A stretch of 64,000 bases of DNA, taken from contig CAUWAG010000006.1 in assembly GCA_963556695.1 (NCBI GenBank), positions 62,001 through 126,000 on the forward strand. The letters run 5' to 3'. The notes below the pieces were generated by a model. That model saw nothing but the letters and a program-made list of their open reading frames with translations. It ran no database searches and was not told the DNA's origin. Shown here piece after piece: positions 32,880 to 45,042 of the stretch. A program made the position numbers and the translations under genes. Each line of letters opens with the position of its first letter. The stretch's first letter is position 1. The DNA is from Anthostomella pinea (lineage: Eukaryota; Ascomycota; Sordariomycetes; Xylariales; Xylariaceae).

Positions 32880-34279
32880 ATGGTCGTCGCACCGCTTACA
32901 GCTACCACCACACTCGGGCCCCTCCTACCGCGGTCGACCTCGTCCCTGGATCACGGTGGAACGCCTCCCGTGGGATCTCTCACGACGGTGTGGAGCAGGT
33001 TGCTGGCCTGTCTCGACCGACTCGACCACCGATATAGACACATTCTGGACCACATACACTGACTGTGCCCCTCCTGGTTATGCCAGTTACTATGAAACCT
33101 CCTACTACTCGCCCGCCATCTGCCCTAGTGGATTCACAGTTGGCTGTTCGCGCTATGGTGACTACCAGGGACCGTCTGGAGAGTCCACCGAGACCGCCGT
33201 GCTATGTGTAATGATGTGTGTGGAAACCCCTACTGGAATGATGTGGCCATGACTGATTGTGACAGCGACTATTCGTGTATGCCAGAGTCATGAAACTACT
33301 ACGCCACCAACACCGGCCTCGATTACGCCCAGATCATGATCCAAATACGATGGGCTGAGTCTGACATCACGAACCTCGAAATACGTCCCTTGACACCAGG
33401 CTTGAAACCCATCTCTACGAGCGATGGCAATCTCCCTTAGCTGACGGCATCCACATCTTCACCGCAAGCCACGGTGACAGTCGTTGGCGGCGGGAGTGCT
33501 GCTAGTGCCGGCGACAGCTCCAGTAGCGGACTGGTCCTCTGGGGCGCTGATTGGCATTGGTGTCAGCGTTGGGCTGACTGGCCTCGTAGGCATTACGCTG
33601 GCTGGCTTCTTCATCTGGAAGTATCGGCAAAATCGAGCGAAAGTTCAGGATTCCGATACCTCTCAGGCGGCAATTCCTCCTCCTCCCCCGGGGCAATATC
33701 CAGTTTATCAATACCCATACATGCCTAGACCCGGCCAGCCGCCACCAGGCCAAGTTCCCCGAGGACACCAGCAACATCATCATCCAGGCCCTGGCTACAC
33801 CTCTTACTTGGATCCGAAGACGGGTAACGTGTCGTACTACTCGCCAGTTCCGCAGCCAACGGAGCTTGGCGGTACTGCTGTCGATACATCCTATTCAGCG
33901 AACGACCTAGCAATGGGCCAACATGATCTGGCCTCTGGGGGATACAATAACCACATGTCTCTTGTTCAGTGCAGCCGGCAACTCTACCAGTCCATCGCAT
34001 AACAGCCAAGATGCGAGCTACTTATCAGGGGTCCAACAGAGCGATGGCCACACCAGCATTCGGCCGAGCATAATTCCTGCTGAGATGCCGGTGAGCGTCG
34101 GGGTGGCTAGGTCTGTCGGCAGCAACCAAAATCCACAACCACAGCAGGAGATGGAGAACTTGATGGAGGAGCAGGCAAAGGTAGAGGCGAGGCGGACCCG
34201 AATAATGGAGATGGCTGAGCTGGACGAAGAGGAGAAGCGGATAAGGGTGCGGATGCAGCAGCTTCAGGAGTCGCAATGA
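32880..34279 (+). pseudogene. Decayed mucin-like single-pass membrane protein gene (relative of the 4632 gene)
   Basis: ATG at 32880 (MVVAPLTATTTLGPLLP) loses frame near 33000. The ectodomain then reads TDSTTDIDTFWTTYTDCAPP and YYSPAICPSGFTVGCSRYGD in a second frame, and CGNPYWNDVAMTDCDSDYSC in the first frame again. That is followed by TGA where Trp is expected (near 33289) and TAG where Gln is likely (near 33438). The membrane helix (ALIGIGVSVGLTGLVGITLA) and a Pro/Tyr-rich tail (GQYPVYQYPYMPRPGQ) are in another frame. A final charged coiled coil (EMENLMEEQAKVEARRTRIM) ending at 34279 is in a third. Several frame changes plus two stops make it non-functional. It shares the SPAICPSGF signature and domain order with the gene at 4632-5888. 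The Gypsy element lies in its promoter. Confidence 0.8.
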
Positions 34280-35201
34280 CGAATGGAAATAACAGCCTCC
34301 TACCCAGAATCAAGGCAGTGATGGGCAATTGCATTGGATTGAGGTTTGTGACAATCATATATTATACTCCACTGAATTAAATCCCACGCACATGCTTCTC
34401 CGTTCTCATGCACATGCTTCTCTGTGCGTTTCAATGTTATGTCTTGTTGGATCAAGAAGGGGCTACATCGGTTGGTAGACGACAAGACTGACACCGTTGG
34501 TAGCGAACTCATTGCCATGGGGTCATATGGGATCCCAGTAGAAGGGGTTACGGTCTCGTCCAGAAGTTATCTATTGTTTCTTCAGAAGGCTAAAGTATCA
34601 ACCACGGGAACGACTTAACGTGGCGCTGAACAATAAGGGGGAAACGTCTATTGGGGATTACCATACGTCGGTAGGGCTATGAAGCCCCTTTTCGCTGTCG
34701 CTAGCCGAGTCACAAACGAGGCTTCCAAACACGACCAGGGCCAACTAATTGAAAGTCGCTGTGAACTGGAGGTGAGCTGACACGTTGTACCCCTGGGACA
34801 TTCGAAATTGGACCTTGTGAGTAGTTGCCTGAGCCTCACCATTCGTTGGAAAGGTTCAGTCCAGGCATCTACCTAGAAATCAGAGGAAGCCCAGCAGACG
34901 TGAATGGCAGAGGGATACGGCACCAAAGAGCAAAGGCAGCCATGGGCACAGCTATCCAGCGTGACAATAGTACAGGTAGTTGGCACAAGGGACAGGGAAG
35001 ATCAGGTCTGAGCACTTGCCCCAAATCACGAACAATGATAGCATTTCATAGGGACGTTGGCTTTCGCAGTAAAAGGCTGTCTCATTGACTATCCAGGCCA
35101 CCCAGCACTGAGTCTCTAGTCAAATACGGCCTCGTGTTCCCAATCGCGTCGGACCCAAGTTCATAGTGTAGGTAGAAGAGGTCATCCAGAACGCCCAGTA
35201 C
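34280..35201. other. Intergenic, nothing recognised
   Basis: Contains a short near-direct repeat (GCACATGCTTCTC twice, about 34387-34425). No supported ORF. Confidence 0.45.
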
Positions 35202-35983
35202 CTAAACCTCAATGGTGGCAGCACCATTCTCGTCCTCTCCAGCCTCCTCAGCATCCTCGCCATCGATACCCTGGGCACTCTTGACGTCGGACTTGGGGAC
35301 CGCGGTCTTGCGCGCTCGCTTGGAGGGGGTCGGGGTGGGGTTGGCATCATCGCCCTCGGCGTCTTCATCGGCAGCATCCGGGGCCGCGGTTGCCTTGCGC
35401 TTGAGGGCACTGCCGGTACCGGCCTTGCCCTTGCCGCCGCGGGGGATGGCCTTGGCAGGGGTGGTGGGCTCGATGCCCAGAGCCGACGCCTTGATGGCGA
35501 TCTTCTTCTTGGCTGCTGTAGGAGTGCCATGACATCGGTTAGCTTGTATATATTTGGGATTTTCCCCCCAGAGCATAGTGATGGAACGAGGTGGGAGGTG
35601 GTGTTTCTTACCGTTGAGAAGGTTCTGCACGCTGCGAGGGTTTTGGTAGCTGCCCATCTGGGCCAGTTTGTCCCAGTCGATCTGTGAGGGAGTGTGTTAG
35701 CTGGAAGCATGCAATCAGGAGGGCAGAAGGAAAGGGAGGTGGCGCGTAGAGGGGGATGCAGAGAGGGAAGGAGGATGCGGCGAGGTAAGGGTGCGCAGTC
35801 AGGAGGAACGGGTGAGCCGCCTTGAAAACTCGGTCGCCACCTACGAGGAGGAGGACAGTGGATGATTGTGGAGGGCAAGCTTACCTCGGGATTGCCCTTG
35901 AAGCAACTATGTGCCATTCCGAGAACGAGGAGCTCCTTCTCGGTGAGCTCGCCGGGTTCCTTGTCCTTCTTGGGGGTAGACAT
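35202..35983 (-). CDS. Small nuclear-type protein with Lys/Ala- and acid-rich tail, 160 aa
   Basis: Exons (minus) 35983-35885, 35681-35612, 35515-35202. The introns 35682-35884 and 35516-35611 have clear GTAAGC/GTAAGA donors and CACAG/TACAG acceptors, and the phases sum to 161 codons including the stop. Residues 1-56 form a compact conserved-looking helical segment (GELTEKELLVLGMAHSCFKG, then IDWDKLAQMGSYQNPRSVQN) similar in pattern to a Myb-like helix set. A basic segment follows (AAKKKIAIKASAL), then Ala/Pro/Gly/Lys with KRKATAAP and SKRARKTAVPK (nuclear-localisation-like), and an acidic tail. Chromatin or DNA association is inferred from composition; family name unknown. Confidence 0.8.
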
Positions 35984-37684
35984 GTTGATCGCCTTGATGG
36001 AAGATGTGACTTGGTTGTGGATTGAGGTATATCTGTTATGAGAGCAGATGGTGTGAGTTGGTTGATGGGAGATGGAACGTGTTGCAGTGTGGTGGATGGA
36101 AGGTGCAGGATTCGTTGGGAGAAACTGAGGGCCAGCTTTATATAAACATCCACACAATGGGGGTATCAAAACTGGGTGGCATTCAGCTCGCGTCGCCTCA
36201 GAGATGCACGGTGAATGCTGCGTCTATCGTGCCTGGTTGTCGGTTGCAACAGATACTCGCTTTTGTACTAGCGCCAAGCATTTCTCCCCAGGCACGCATT
36301 TTCCCAGGGAGTTTCGAGCTTTCATACGCATCTTCACCTCTACAGAGTCTCTAACAAGAATTTGTTGTAATCAGATATATTGTCTGAGGACTATTTTATG
36401 AGAAATATCATGTCGCAGGAGGTGCTTGCAGGTGGACGTACGAGGGCGCATGTGGTTCCTCAACATCCAGCTAATGGAGAGAAATGGGAGGGGGAAAAAG
36501 CGCGCTCTTACTGTGGTGAAGCCGAGACTGCAACAGCCCATGATGATGCACATCAGCTCAGCGATCTCGACAGTTAGCGGACTGAGGCAAATGGTGGCAT
36601 CTAGGAAGAGGAGCTTAATACACAGCCGCGTACCCGGAATTAGGGGAAAAACTGGCTACCCGTATAGTATGGAAACGATAGGTTGGCTGGAGAATGCGTT
36701 CGAATTTTCGGAGCGGCAAGGTGGAAACCAAGCGGCCGGACAGTTGCTGCGAATACATTCCCATCCATGCATAGTCCGTTTCCATCCCAAAGTCATAAAA
36801 CTATCCAAGTCATGGTGGATTTGCTAGCTCCTTCCCGGTACCATGCCTTTGGCGTGCCCCTTTACTCGCTCGACAGACCCCCTTAAGTAGCTTGTATATG
36901 ACTCGAGGCTCTTCTCGTTGAGCTCTGAGTGGACCATTGCGTCCTACATGCAGCGACCAAGTTGAGCCCAGCGCATAGAATCAGGCCAGAAACTCAGAAG
37001 CCTCCCTCGAGGCCTTCCCAGAACTTTTCCAGACTCTATCCTTTCGTGGGACGGCCTCCATAGGCTGCAGATGATAATGAGAAATGAACCGTATGTTTGG
37101 GTTGACGACTGCTTCCACGAAGTTGAAGACAGCCCGGAGACCATGCCAGACGCTCAGCGGGTCTTGTGGCTGCCTACGCGACACATCCCCTTCCCCAGTC
37201 TCCCATTGTCCACACCCTGGATCTCAAACTCATTGACCGGGTAGATCCGGAGCACCAGCAGAGTACAGTCGTTCCCTCTCGCCGAGTAGGCCATGGTGTG
37301 CTCAAGCTCTTGGCCGTCCGAGCCAACTTTGAATTAGTAGACTTGTTCGTCAGCTCATGAACCGTCTTCATCATGGATCACAGCCGCACAGCGCCGGATT
37401 TCCAGTTGCAGAAAACAACCCATATGATCAACGAAGCTCACAAGTAGGTCGATGCTTTCCAAGCTCGCCTCAAGTGTGTTGGACTGTCCGGTGCAGCGGA
37501 CAATCCAACGAGGGATATGTGGCAGCGGCCCAAAGTGTATATATGGTTGTCAATCAAAGGGAGTGGTGCACTGCAATATCACGTGGAGAGACGACAATAC
37601 GGTGTGAGTAACAGTCAATTCATGATGAACCCCGGTACACCTCTAGCAATGCATGACTAGTCCATCCCTCCATGCTTGCATAGC
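35984..37684. other. Intergenic with weak coding-like stretch on the minus strand (about 36980-37180)
   Basis: Minus-strand VWHGLRAVFNFVEAVVNPN followed by RFISHYHLQPMEAVPRKDRV looks protein-like but has no flanking exons that I can define; it may be a relic. The rest shows nothing. Confidence 0.35.
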
Positions 37685-38221
37685 TCACTTCCTCTCACTG
37701 GCGACGCTCTCTGCGCTCACGGGAGGGCGGTCCTCGGCAGCAGGGTAATCAGGGCTGGCCTTTCCTCCCTTCATACCCTTGTATACGCCCTCGGGCAGGT
37801 CGGCTCCCTTCTCGCGTACGACGTCTTTCATCCCAACGCTGGCCCCCCTGCCCTCCAGACCGGAGCGGTTCTTGTGGTCGCCGTGCAGCTCCGTCGACGT
37901 CTGACCCTGCATCGGCTTGCCGAGTCCGGTGTGCACGCTTGCCGAGGTGGCTCCGCCAAGGGTGTCTGCAGGGTCCGTCCTCGTCGCGGTCTGGTCGTTG
38001 AGGGCCTGGCCGGGCACCTCGCCCACGGGATTAGGTCGGTATGAATCCTTGGGCGGAGCTGTGCCCGACGTGTGTGTCTCGGCATGAAACTCTGGGACGG
38101 CGTCGTTGCCAACCAGGACTCCCGGCTTGTGGCCCTTGGTGGTGAGGGGCTCAGATGGCGGGACACGGCTGTGGAATTCGCCCTGTTGGGCCACGGAGTC
38201 GGGGTTGCGGCTTGCAGACAT
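37685..38221 (-). CDS. Hydrophilic Gly/Pro/Thr-rich protein, 178 aa
   Basis: Single-exon ORF, ATG 38221 to TGA 37685. The whole protein is hydrophilic, lacks cysteine and hydrophobic segments, and is rich in Gly, Pro, Thr, Asp and Lys (for example GVLVGNDAVPEFHAETHTSG and LPEGVYKGMKGGKASPDYPA). This resembles LEA-like or stress-induced disordered proteins of fungi, but no named family is recognised. Long GC-rich open frame with consistent codon use. It is the last gene before the AT-rich block, about 600 bp away. Confidence 0.7.
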   Translation of the reverse strand: MSASRNPDSVAQQGEFHSRVPPSEPLTTKGHKPGVLVGNDAVPEFHAETHTSGTAPPKDSYRPNPVGEVPGQALNDQTATRTDPADTLGGATSASVHTGLGKPMQGQTSTELHGDHKNRSGLEGRGASVGMKDVVREKGADLPEGVYKGMKGGKASPDYPAAEDRPPVSAESVASERK

Positions 38222-38830
38222 GATGATTGGGTTGTTGTAGTCTGATGTGCTTGGCGTCGGGCACGATGTACTTGCGTGTTGCTGATGTTGTTTCTGTGTG
38301 CTGGGTGTGCTTGGTATGCTGGCTGTGATGGAGTTGTGGCAGGATGGTAAGATGGTCTGTATTGTCGGAAGACAGAAAGCTTGAGCTCAGAGTGTGACGA
38401 ACCCCTGACTTAAGAGTGACGGAAGACTTCGTCGGGGTCCATATGTGACATCATAAGGCTGCCACGGCAAGCAACCTCCAGAGTTCGTTCATCGCATTTG
38501 CCTTACCAAGTGGACCGCCGCGGTGGTGGTCGGACCCGTGGATACTGACACATGCGATATCTGGGGATATCTGCGATGAATCGGTGATGGCGACCCGATG
38601 ATCCTATCACCGGAGCTTTTGCTGCGGGCGCATCATCGGGCACGCAGAAGCCAAAGGTGAAAGGTACCGGTCCTCTTTAATAGACGTGACGGATACTTGT
38701 GACCATTACATCTGCTAGGCATCCCACATTGATTGCCTACCTTAGGTAGATTGAGTAATACCTTTAGGTATTTAGTTGGATAGATGTCGACAGTGGAACT
38801 ATCGGTCGCGCTTTGAGCGGGCAGGGTCTC
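38222..38830. other. Promoter region of the 37685-38221 gene, up to the AT-rich boundary
   Basis: GC-normal, T/G-rich leader near 38280-38340 on the plus strand. No ORF. Composition changes abruptly at about 38830. Confidence 0.5.
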
Positions 38831-38831
38831 A

Positions 38832-38856
38832 AAATACGATACTTAGTATCGTATTT
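38832..38856. repeat. Perfect 12-bp-arm palindrome at the GC/AT boundary
   Basis: AAATACGATACT, one T, AGTATCGTATTT. It is followed by further ATACGATACGATAC units to about 38925. Similar ATACGATACGATAC and a mutated inverted version recur at 39770-39830, so the two clusters may be the ends of a roughly 1-kb element. Confidence 0.8.
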
Positions 38857-39052
38857 AGGTCATACGATACGATACGGAGCCATACAATCGTATACGATTC
38901 GTATACGATAGTATTAAACAGGGGGTAAAAGTGGGACTATTTAATATAACTTATATAAATTTAAAAGAGAAAAAATAATAATTAAAAACGTATTTAAACG
39001 TTTTAATATGATTTTTAATTTAATAACTATTTAACTTTAAATATTGTGATAT

Positions 39053-39255
39053 TGTCAGATGTTGGATCCCAGATATAGTGCCCTTCGGTGCAGTACCCAC
39101 TAGGGGGCTGTCAAAGGAACAGTGGATACACCCTGGCATGGTGCAGTATGGTATTTAGCTATAGATTAGCCCTGCCGAGCATACTTGAGAATGACAACAA
39201 CATTTGCAGCGACCACTCACACCCACAAGGCTTGTGACCCTTCTAGAATCTCACA
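39053..39255. mobile_element. Solo LTR, 203 bp, TSD GATAT
   Basis: Starts TGTCAGATGTTGGATCC and ends GAATCTCACA (TG..CA), flanked by GATAT at 39048-39052 and 39256-39260. GC-normal inside AT-rich DNA. Family not identified. Confidence 0.8.
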
Positions 39256-39275
39256 GATATTTATTATATATATAT

Positions 39276-39533
39276 GTCAGATTTCAAAGGGTTGACAAGC
39301 CTGTGGTCTTGAGCGGTAGCTGCAATCGTTGTTATCATTTCTCAGCTATCTCAATTGAGTAGTATCTACACCTATTTGTATAGCTCCGGAGATGCCGGAG
39401 ACGATCCTCCGGCCCACCTTTTCCCGAGTCAACGTATGACTCAGGGTGCTAGTCATGGCAGCCTCCTTGACTAGCCACCTGACTAGCCAGCACTCCATAT
39501 GGCATACATCTCTGGAGATCCCTTAAATCTGAT
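39276..39533. mobile_element. MITE-like element with imperfect terminal inverted repeats, about 258 bp
   Basis: The left end GTCAGATTTCAAAGGG (39276-39291) is the inverse of the right end CCCTTAAATCTGAT (39520-39533), allowing two small differences. No coding capacity. It sits in TA-repeat DNA, so a TA target duplication cannot be proven. Confidence 0.55.
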
Positions 39534-42500
39534 AATATATATTATTTTTATATAAAATTCATACATCGTGTATAAATATTATATTTATATAATATCTAAT
39601 AATTAAGAATACTATCAAAAATGAAATTATTTAATATTTTTATATTTTTATAGAGTGATAATAATTAAATAAAACTAATTAAAAGTAGCTCTCAAGCTTG
39701 AATAAAAGATTTTAATTTTTTTTATAAAATATATAATATTGTATAAGATACTATATAATATTAAAATTTTATACGATACGATACAATATAATACAATATT
39801 AAGTACAGATACGAATCGTATTGTTTAAACCTTTATAAACGGGAGCCGAAATTTTACTTTCTAACGATAAGAATGATAAAAGCGTAAAGACCGCTTATTT
39901 TTAATTTAAAATTTAAAGGTGTATTATTTAAACCTTCGATTTTTAAAATGAGAATAATATATAATACGTATTATGCCTATATAATACAGGCATTTTTATT
40001 ACTATACGCATATCGAAACGGAATATAGAAAATTCCGGGTATATAGAGGGGTTATATAGGTATTAAGTGCTGCCAGGTCGTAACCAATCCGACCTAGTGT
40101 AGGTAGTGGGTGTGGAAATTTCATAAGTCTGTACCTGTATATTTATGTATAACTCGTACTGCAGCTAGCTGCTACTAACCTACCGATTCCTAACCCCAAC
40201 CAGCCAGCCCAACTTACTTAAATAAGACCTTAAAAGCAGTTAATATAATAGTGGTTAATACTATATAGCATTATGCCCTTTCAAATACCGCTTAACTATA
40301 AGTATAGCGATATTATAGGTAGTATTATAATAATGCCAGCTTTTACTTAATTAATACGTATTGATCGGTAGCTTAGTATAATTATAATACCGCGTTATAT
40401 TATATAATATTAACGATTAGTTAACGATCTAACCGTGATTTATTTTTATTAAAAGCAGGAAATTACCGGTATTAATAAGTTATACTACTATAATTAACGT
40501 TTTTTATACGTTAATATTAAAATTGATTACCAAAATTACTTGTTTTTAAACCTTAGTTTATAAGTAATATCGTTAATCTTTATTACTATTTACGGTCGTT
40601 ATAATATTATTTTTAAGCAACTTATTTAAATAATGATAACGCTATGTTTTTCATTATAAACGTAAATTTTAACTCGTAAGTTGTTAAAGCTATAAGAAAG
40701 ACTTATTATAAGCGTTTAAAAAGCGGTTAAAAATACAACGAGCGCGTATATTTTAAATTAAAGCAAAGAAAAGTTTTATAGTCGAAGTTTTGATATAATC
40801 TTTATATCATAGCCTTCTATAACAACTTAGCAGATAAAAGTAAATTACTTTTGTTTATATAAAAAGTCTTTAAATACAAGGTTAAAACTAAGCAGCGCCT
40901 TATTACCAGTAAACAAAAGCATTTGTTATAACAACCGTAGTAACTTTTACGGTAAAAATCGAAAAAACCTTCAAACTTTTTAACGAATTTTTTTTTAAAA
41001 ATTTTCATTATGTTATAATGTAACTCGCTGTAAGTATGTAAAAGCTGTATAAAAAAAACAAAAAAAAAAAAATAAGGCTTTAATAGCGCGCCGTAACCTT
41101 GAAGCGTAACTTTCAAATAGTTATATTAAAACGTATTTTATAATATTTACGATTAAAAGCGTACCAAACTTATAAATCGTAGTATTGATACTTTTAACAA
41201 CGTATATACGTAGAGTTAAATCGATAACTACATAAAATATATAGAGTTTAATTATAAATTGGTTAATTATACCTTAAAAACCGCGAAATCTTTTCTTTTC
41301 AATAACTGTATATTATTAGGTTCATATAACCGCTTTTAGAATCGAAGTATAAAACCTTTTTTAAACTAAATTACTTGAAAAATGTTTAAAGATTAAAAAA
41401 ACCCCATTGATAAAAACCTTAATATACGTGATAAGTAAAAATGAAACAAACAAATATAATAAACTTAAATATAGCGCATATTTTAAACATCGCTACTTTG
41501 ATTAATACCTGATTAAACAACTTGCCTTTTATTTTTATTAAAAAATAAAAATAAACCCGGTTTTAAACTTTTTTAATAATAAATAGTAATAAGAAATTAA
41601 AATACTTTTAAAAATTATAAGTAATAAGGTATAAACAACTTAATATTAATATCATAAATCAATAAAGTAATAAGCTTTATAAAATATGTAATATTAAAAT
41701 ATCAAGAAAAGCTACGCGTTGCGTAAATCTACCGCGTAAAATACTAATACTATTAGGGCTTCAAAGTTTATTATTCGTTGTAAAAAGAAATTTAACGAGG
41801 ACTAAATAACGAAGTATTATATAACCTTGTTACCTTTAAAATTACTTCGTATTATTATAAATATCAAGCTAAAATAATTTAAAGCCTATATAATCATTAA
41901 AAGCACCGTTATGGTAAATAATAACTTATAATATAATCATAAGAATAAAAGGCTTTTATAAACTATTTAATCAATTCTAAAACGTCGTATTATATAATAC
42001 CGCGTTATTAATTAAAACGTTAGGCTTTATAAAATACCCGATCTTTTATTATCTAATCTTTTTGTCGCTTAAATTCGTTTCTTTCGTAACGCTCGTTAAA
42101 ATAATAAAATAATAAAATAATAAATTTATAAAAATAGTTGTGTAATAAACACCTAAAAGGCTATCCCCGCTATCGTTATAAAGCTTAAATAATAAAAATA
42201 CATTAAATAACTTCAAAATTACACTCGGATAAACGTTATACCGAAATAACCTCTTGTTTTAATAATCATACTTATATAATTAACGAAATACTAAATTTAA
42301 ATTATATAATATTTATAAGGTTAAAAAAACTTATCAATAATCTTGTTACCATGATAAAGCTTATTAAAAAGTGTTATAATTCATGGTTCAATATGAGGTT
42401 AAACTTAAAGTGAATTGATCACGTAATTATTTATTAAGTTACCGGATTTAGTTTGGTATTAAATGTATATTAAAGTATGAAAATTTGCTTCTGTATTTAT

Positions 42501-44294
42501 ATATTAATTAAAAAGCTTTGTGTATTACTTTAAAAGCTACCGTATTCATACTTTAAACCTTTTTTAATTAATTATTTTATAATTATATTTATATTTATAT
42601 AGCATTTCTATTGTATACGCTTTTATAACGTTAAGTATGAATATTAAGTTTTATAATATTATTCGCCGTAATAATAATTAAAAGCTTTATTTTGAATAAA
42701 TGGATAAACTTTTTGATATTACTCGTTCAAATAATTCTATAAGCTTATTTATTAGACTTTTATTAATTAAGAATTTCTTTTTATGATATTCGGGTTTAAT
42801 TTTCAAGGCGTATAATTTTATGTTATCTTTACGTGTTATTTTCTTTCATCAAGCGTTAACGATTTAATTAAAAAATCGTAGTAAGGTTATTTTTTAAAAC
42901 CCTATCAAGTTTTTTTATTATTTTATTTTATTTTATTTTATTAGAAAGGTTTTCTTTTTAATATCGTTACTGATTATTTTTATAATGTAATAAGTTTTAA
43001 CCTCATAACTTTTTTATATAATAATTGATTATAATATACGTATTCTGTAATAAATTGTATATCGTTTTAATTAAAGATTAAGTTATTATTTAGTATTTTA
43101 AAAAGCTGTAAACGGTTATGTGTTTTATAGTTATAGCGTCTCCGCAATATCTAATACCGTATTAAAAAAGGTTTTAATATATTTCAAATAACGTGCGATT
43201 TTTATAGTAACTTACTATTATTTTTCATTAAAATTTGGTATATATCCTACTTAAGTAAAATTAACATATAGTATATGTAAAAACGTCTTGCCCATTTTCT
43301 TTTTAAAATATTAAAATATTTTACTACTTATTGCTTAATATTTTCGTTCAATTGTAATTTTTAAACATTTTGTATTTCATAAAATGACATAGCTTTTAAT
43401 TCGCTAATACTGCTCTTTAAAATAAATCTCGTAAATATTTTTCTAAACTTATAAAAAGATTTTGAAAGACGAAAAATTAAAATCAAAACTTTGGACTTTA
43501 AAACATTAATTTAAATAATAAATAATTAGTTTCACAACTAATCATAATTACGATAATTATTTTTATTAATATATATCGTATTTTCAGTTTGAAACGGTAA
43601 AAGTTTTACTTTTAAAAAGTTGTACGGGCGTTTTTATTACGTATTATTTGTTTATTTAATGTTGTATTAAAAATAAAAATAAAAATATTAATCAAAATAA
43701 GCTTTAAAATAATTTCTAATAAAAAAAGTTCTTATATAAAGATTTAGACCACCCGGAGCAGGCACTGGAGAGTTTTTTGATAAAGCTTTAGTTTTGTGAT
43801 TTTCCGTTTTAAGCATCAAACCCCCCTTTTCAATAACGTTATTATCTGAATTATAAATATACGTTTAATTCTTTTATACAACGATAACAAACCCATTCTT
43901 TTACTATTAAAAAAATCGTATAAAGTTTATTACAAAAGTCTAAGCTATTAATCTCATGTTTTTGAAAAAAATAACGCAAATGCTTTAACCCTATTTTTTG
44001 GTAACTAACTATATAATATGACTATATATATTTTTATAAATTAATAATATTATTTTCGCTTGGTGTCTTTTTCTTTTCCTTTTATTACATAAAATTAAGC
44101 GTTAATATCAATATAGTACAAAAATATAAATTTAAAATTAAGCTTGATTAAGCATATATTGCTTTTAATAATCGAAAATAAACTATTATTAATTTTTAAA
44201 AGTTATAATCTTCAAAGTTAATTACTTTGTATTGTTAATTATGACCGTTATAATCATTAAAATGTTCATTTTAAAAGACCCTAAAAATACGCGC

Positions 44295-44549
44295 TGTCAC
44301 GAAGCGTAAATAGCATGAGGATATAAAAGTCCTGATTGCACTACCTACGTGAAAGAATCTCTTGGTGGGGAGGGAAAGAAGGATCTGACCTGCCAGCCAA
44401 TTCTGGTGGGATTAATGATCCTTCCATCCGCCCCACTATTACCTAGCCTAGTACAGTTGTGGCCACACGTCTTGTGCGCCAGGTCATGTGATGCTGTGCA
44501 CAGGCCACCCTGATGGGTTGACAGACTTCCAGGAGGTCAGAACGTCACA
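44295..44549. mobile_element. Solo LTR, 255 bp, TSD CGCGC
   Basis: Starts TGTCACGAAGCGTAAAT and ends CAGAACGTCACA; CGCGC at 44290-44294 and 44550-44554. Length and ends resemble the solo LTR at 59228-59483, so both may belong to one diverged family. Confidence 0.88.
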
Positions 44550-44840
44550 CGCGCATATTTTATCATAAGGCGATTTTTTAAAGCTGACTTTTCGCTTAAT
44601 CACGCTGTTTACATTTTGATTGAAAATGATCAAGAGAATTAAATCAATAGCTTTAATAATATAAAAAGCTTCTATTCATTTTATAGTACTTTTTTTATCG
44701 TTACTAAAACGTAAAACGTATACTTTTTACATAATCTTGTTTTTATTAAAACCTTAATTTTTAAACGTTATTTATATAAATGTAATTCATTTAATTAAGA
44801 CTTTTACATTTAATCTTTTAAGCTTTAAAAGTTTAGAAAT

Positions 44841-45042
44841 TGTGGGAACAGGCTTTAACGATCAATCATAATACACGAGTATGGGGTCAAGGTCATGATG
44901 TTGCTGATGGTTGGATTAGGAAGTCTAGCTGGACCTGCAGGTCTGGCTAAGTGACCTCACAATCCGGTATCTAATCTCTTATCTAAACATACATGTGGGT
45001 TCTGTATGGATGGTTTGACTGTGGAATCACATGGATCTAACA
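44841..45042. mobile_element. Solo LTR, 202 bp, TSD GAAAT
   Basis: Starts TGTGGGAACAGGC and ends CATGGATCTAACA; GAAAT at 44836-44840 and 45043-45047. GC-normal in an AT-rich block. Family not identified. Confidence 0.85.

Noticed and set aside
40817..41116. 99-aa minus-strand ORF in AT-rich DNA
   Set aside because: Phe/Tyr/Lys/Leu-dominated low-complexity translation, expected from AT-rich sequence.
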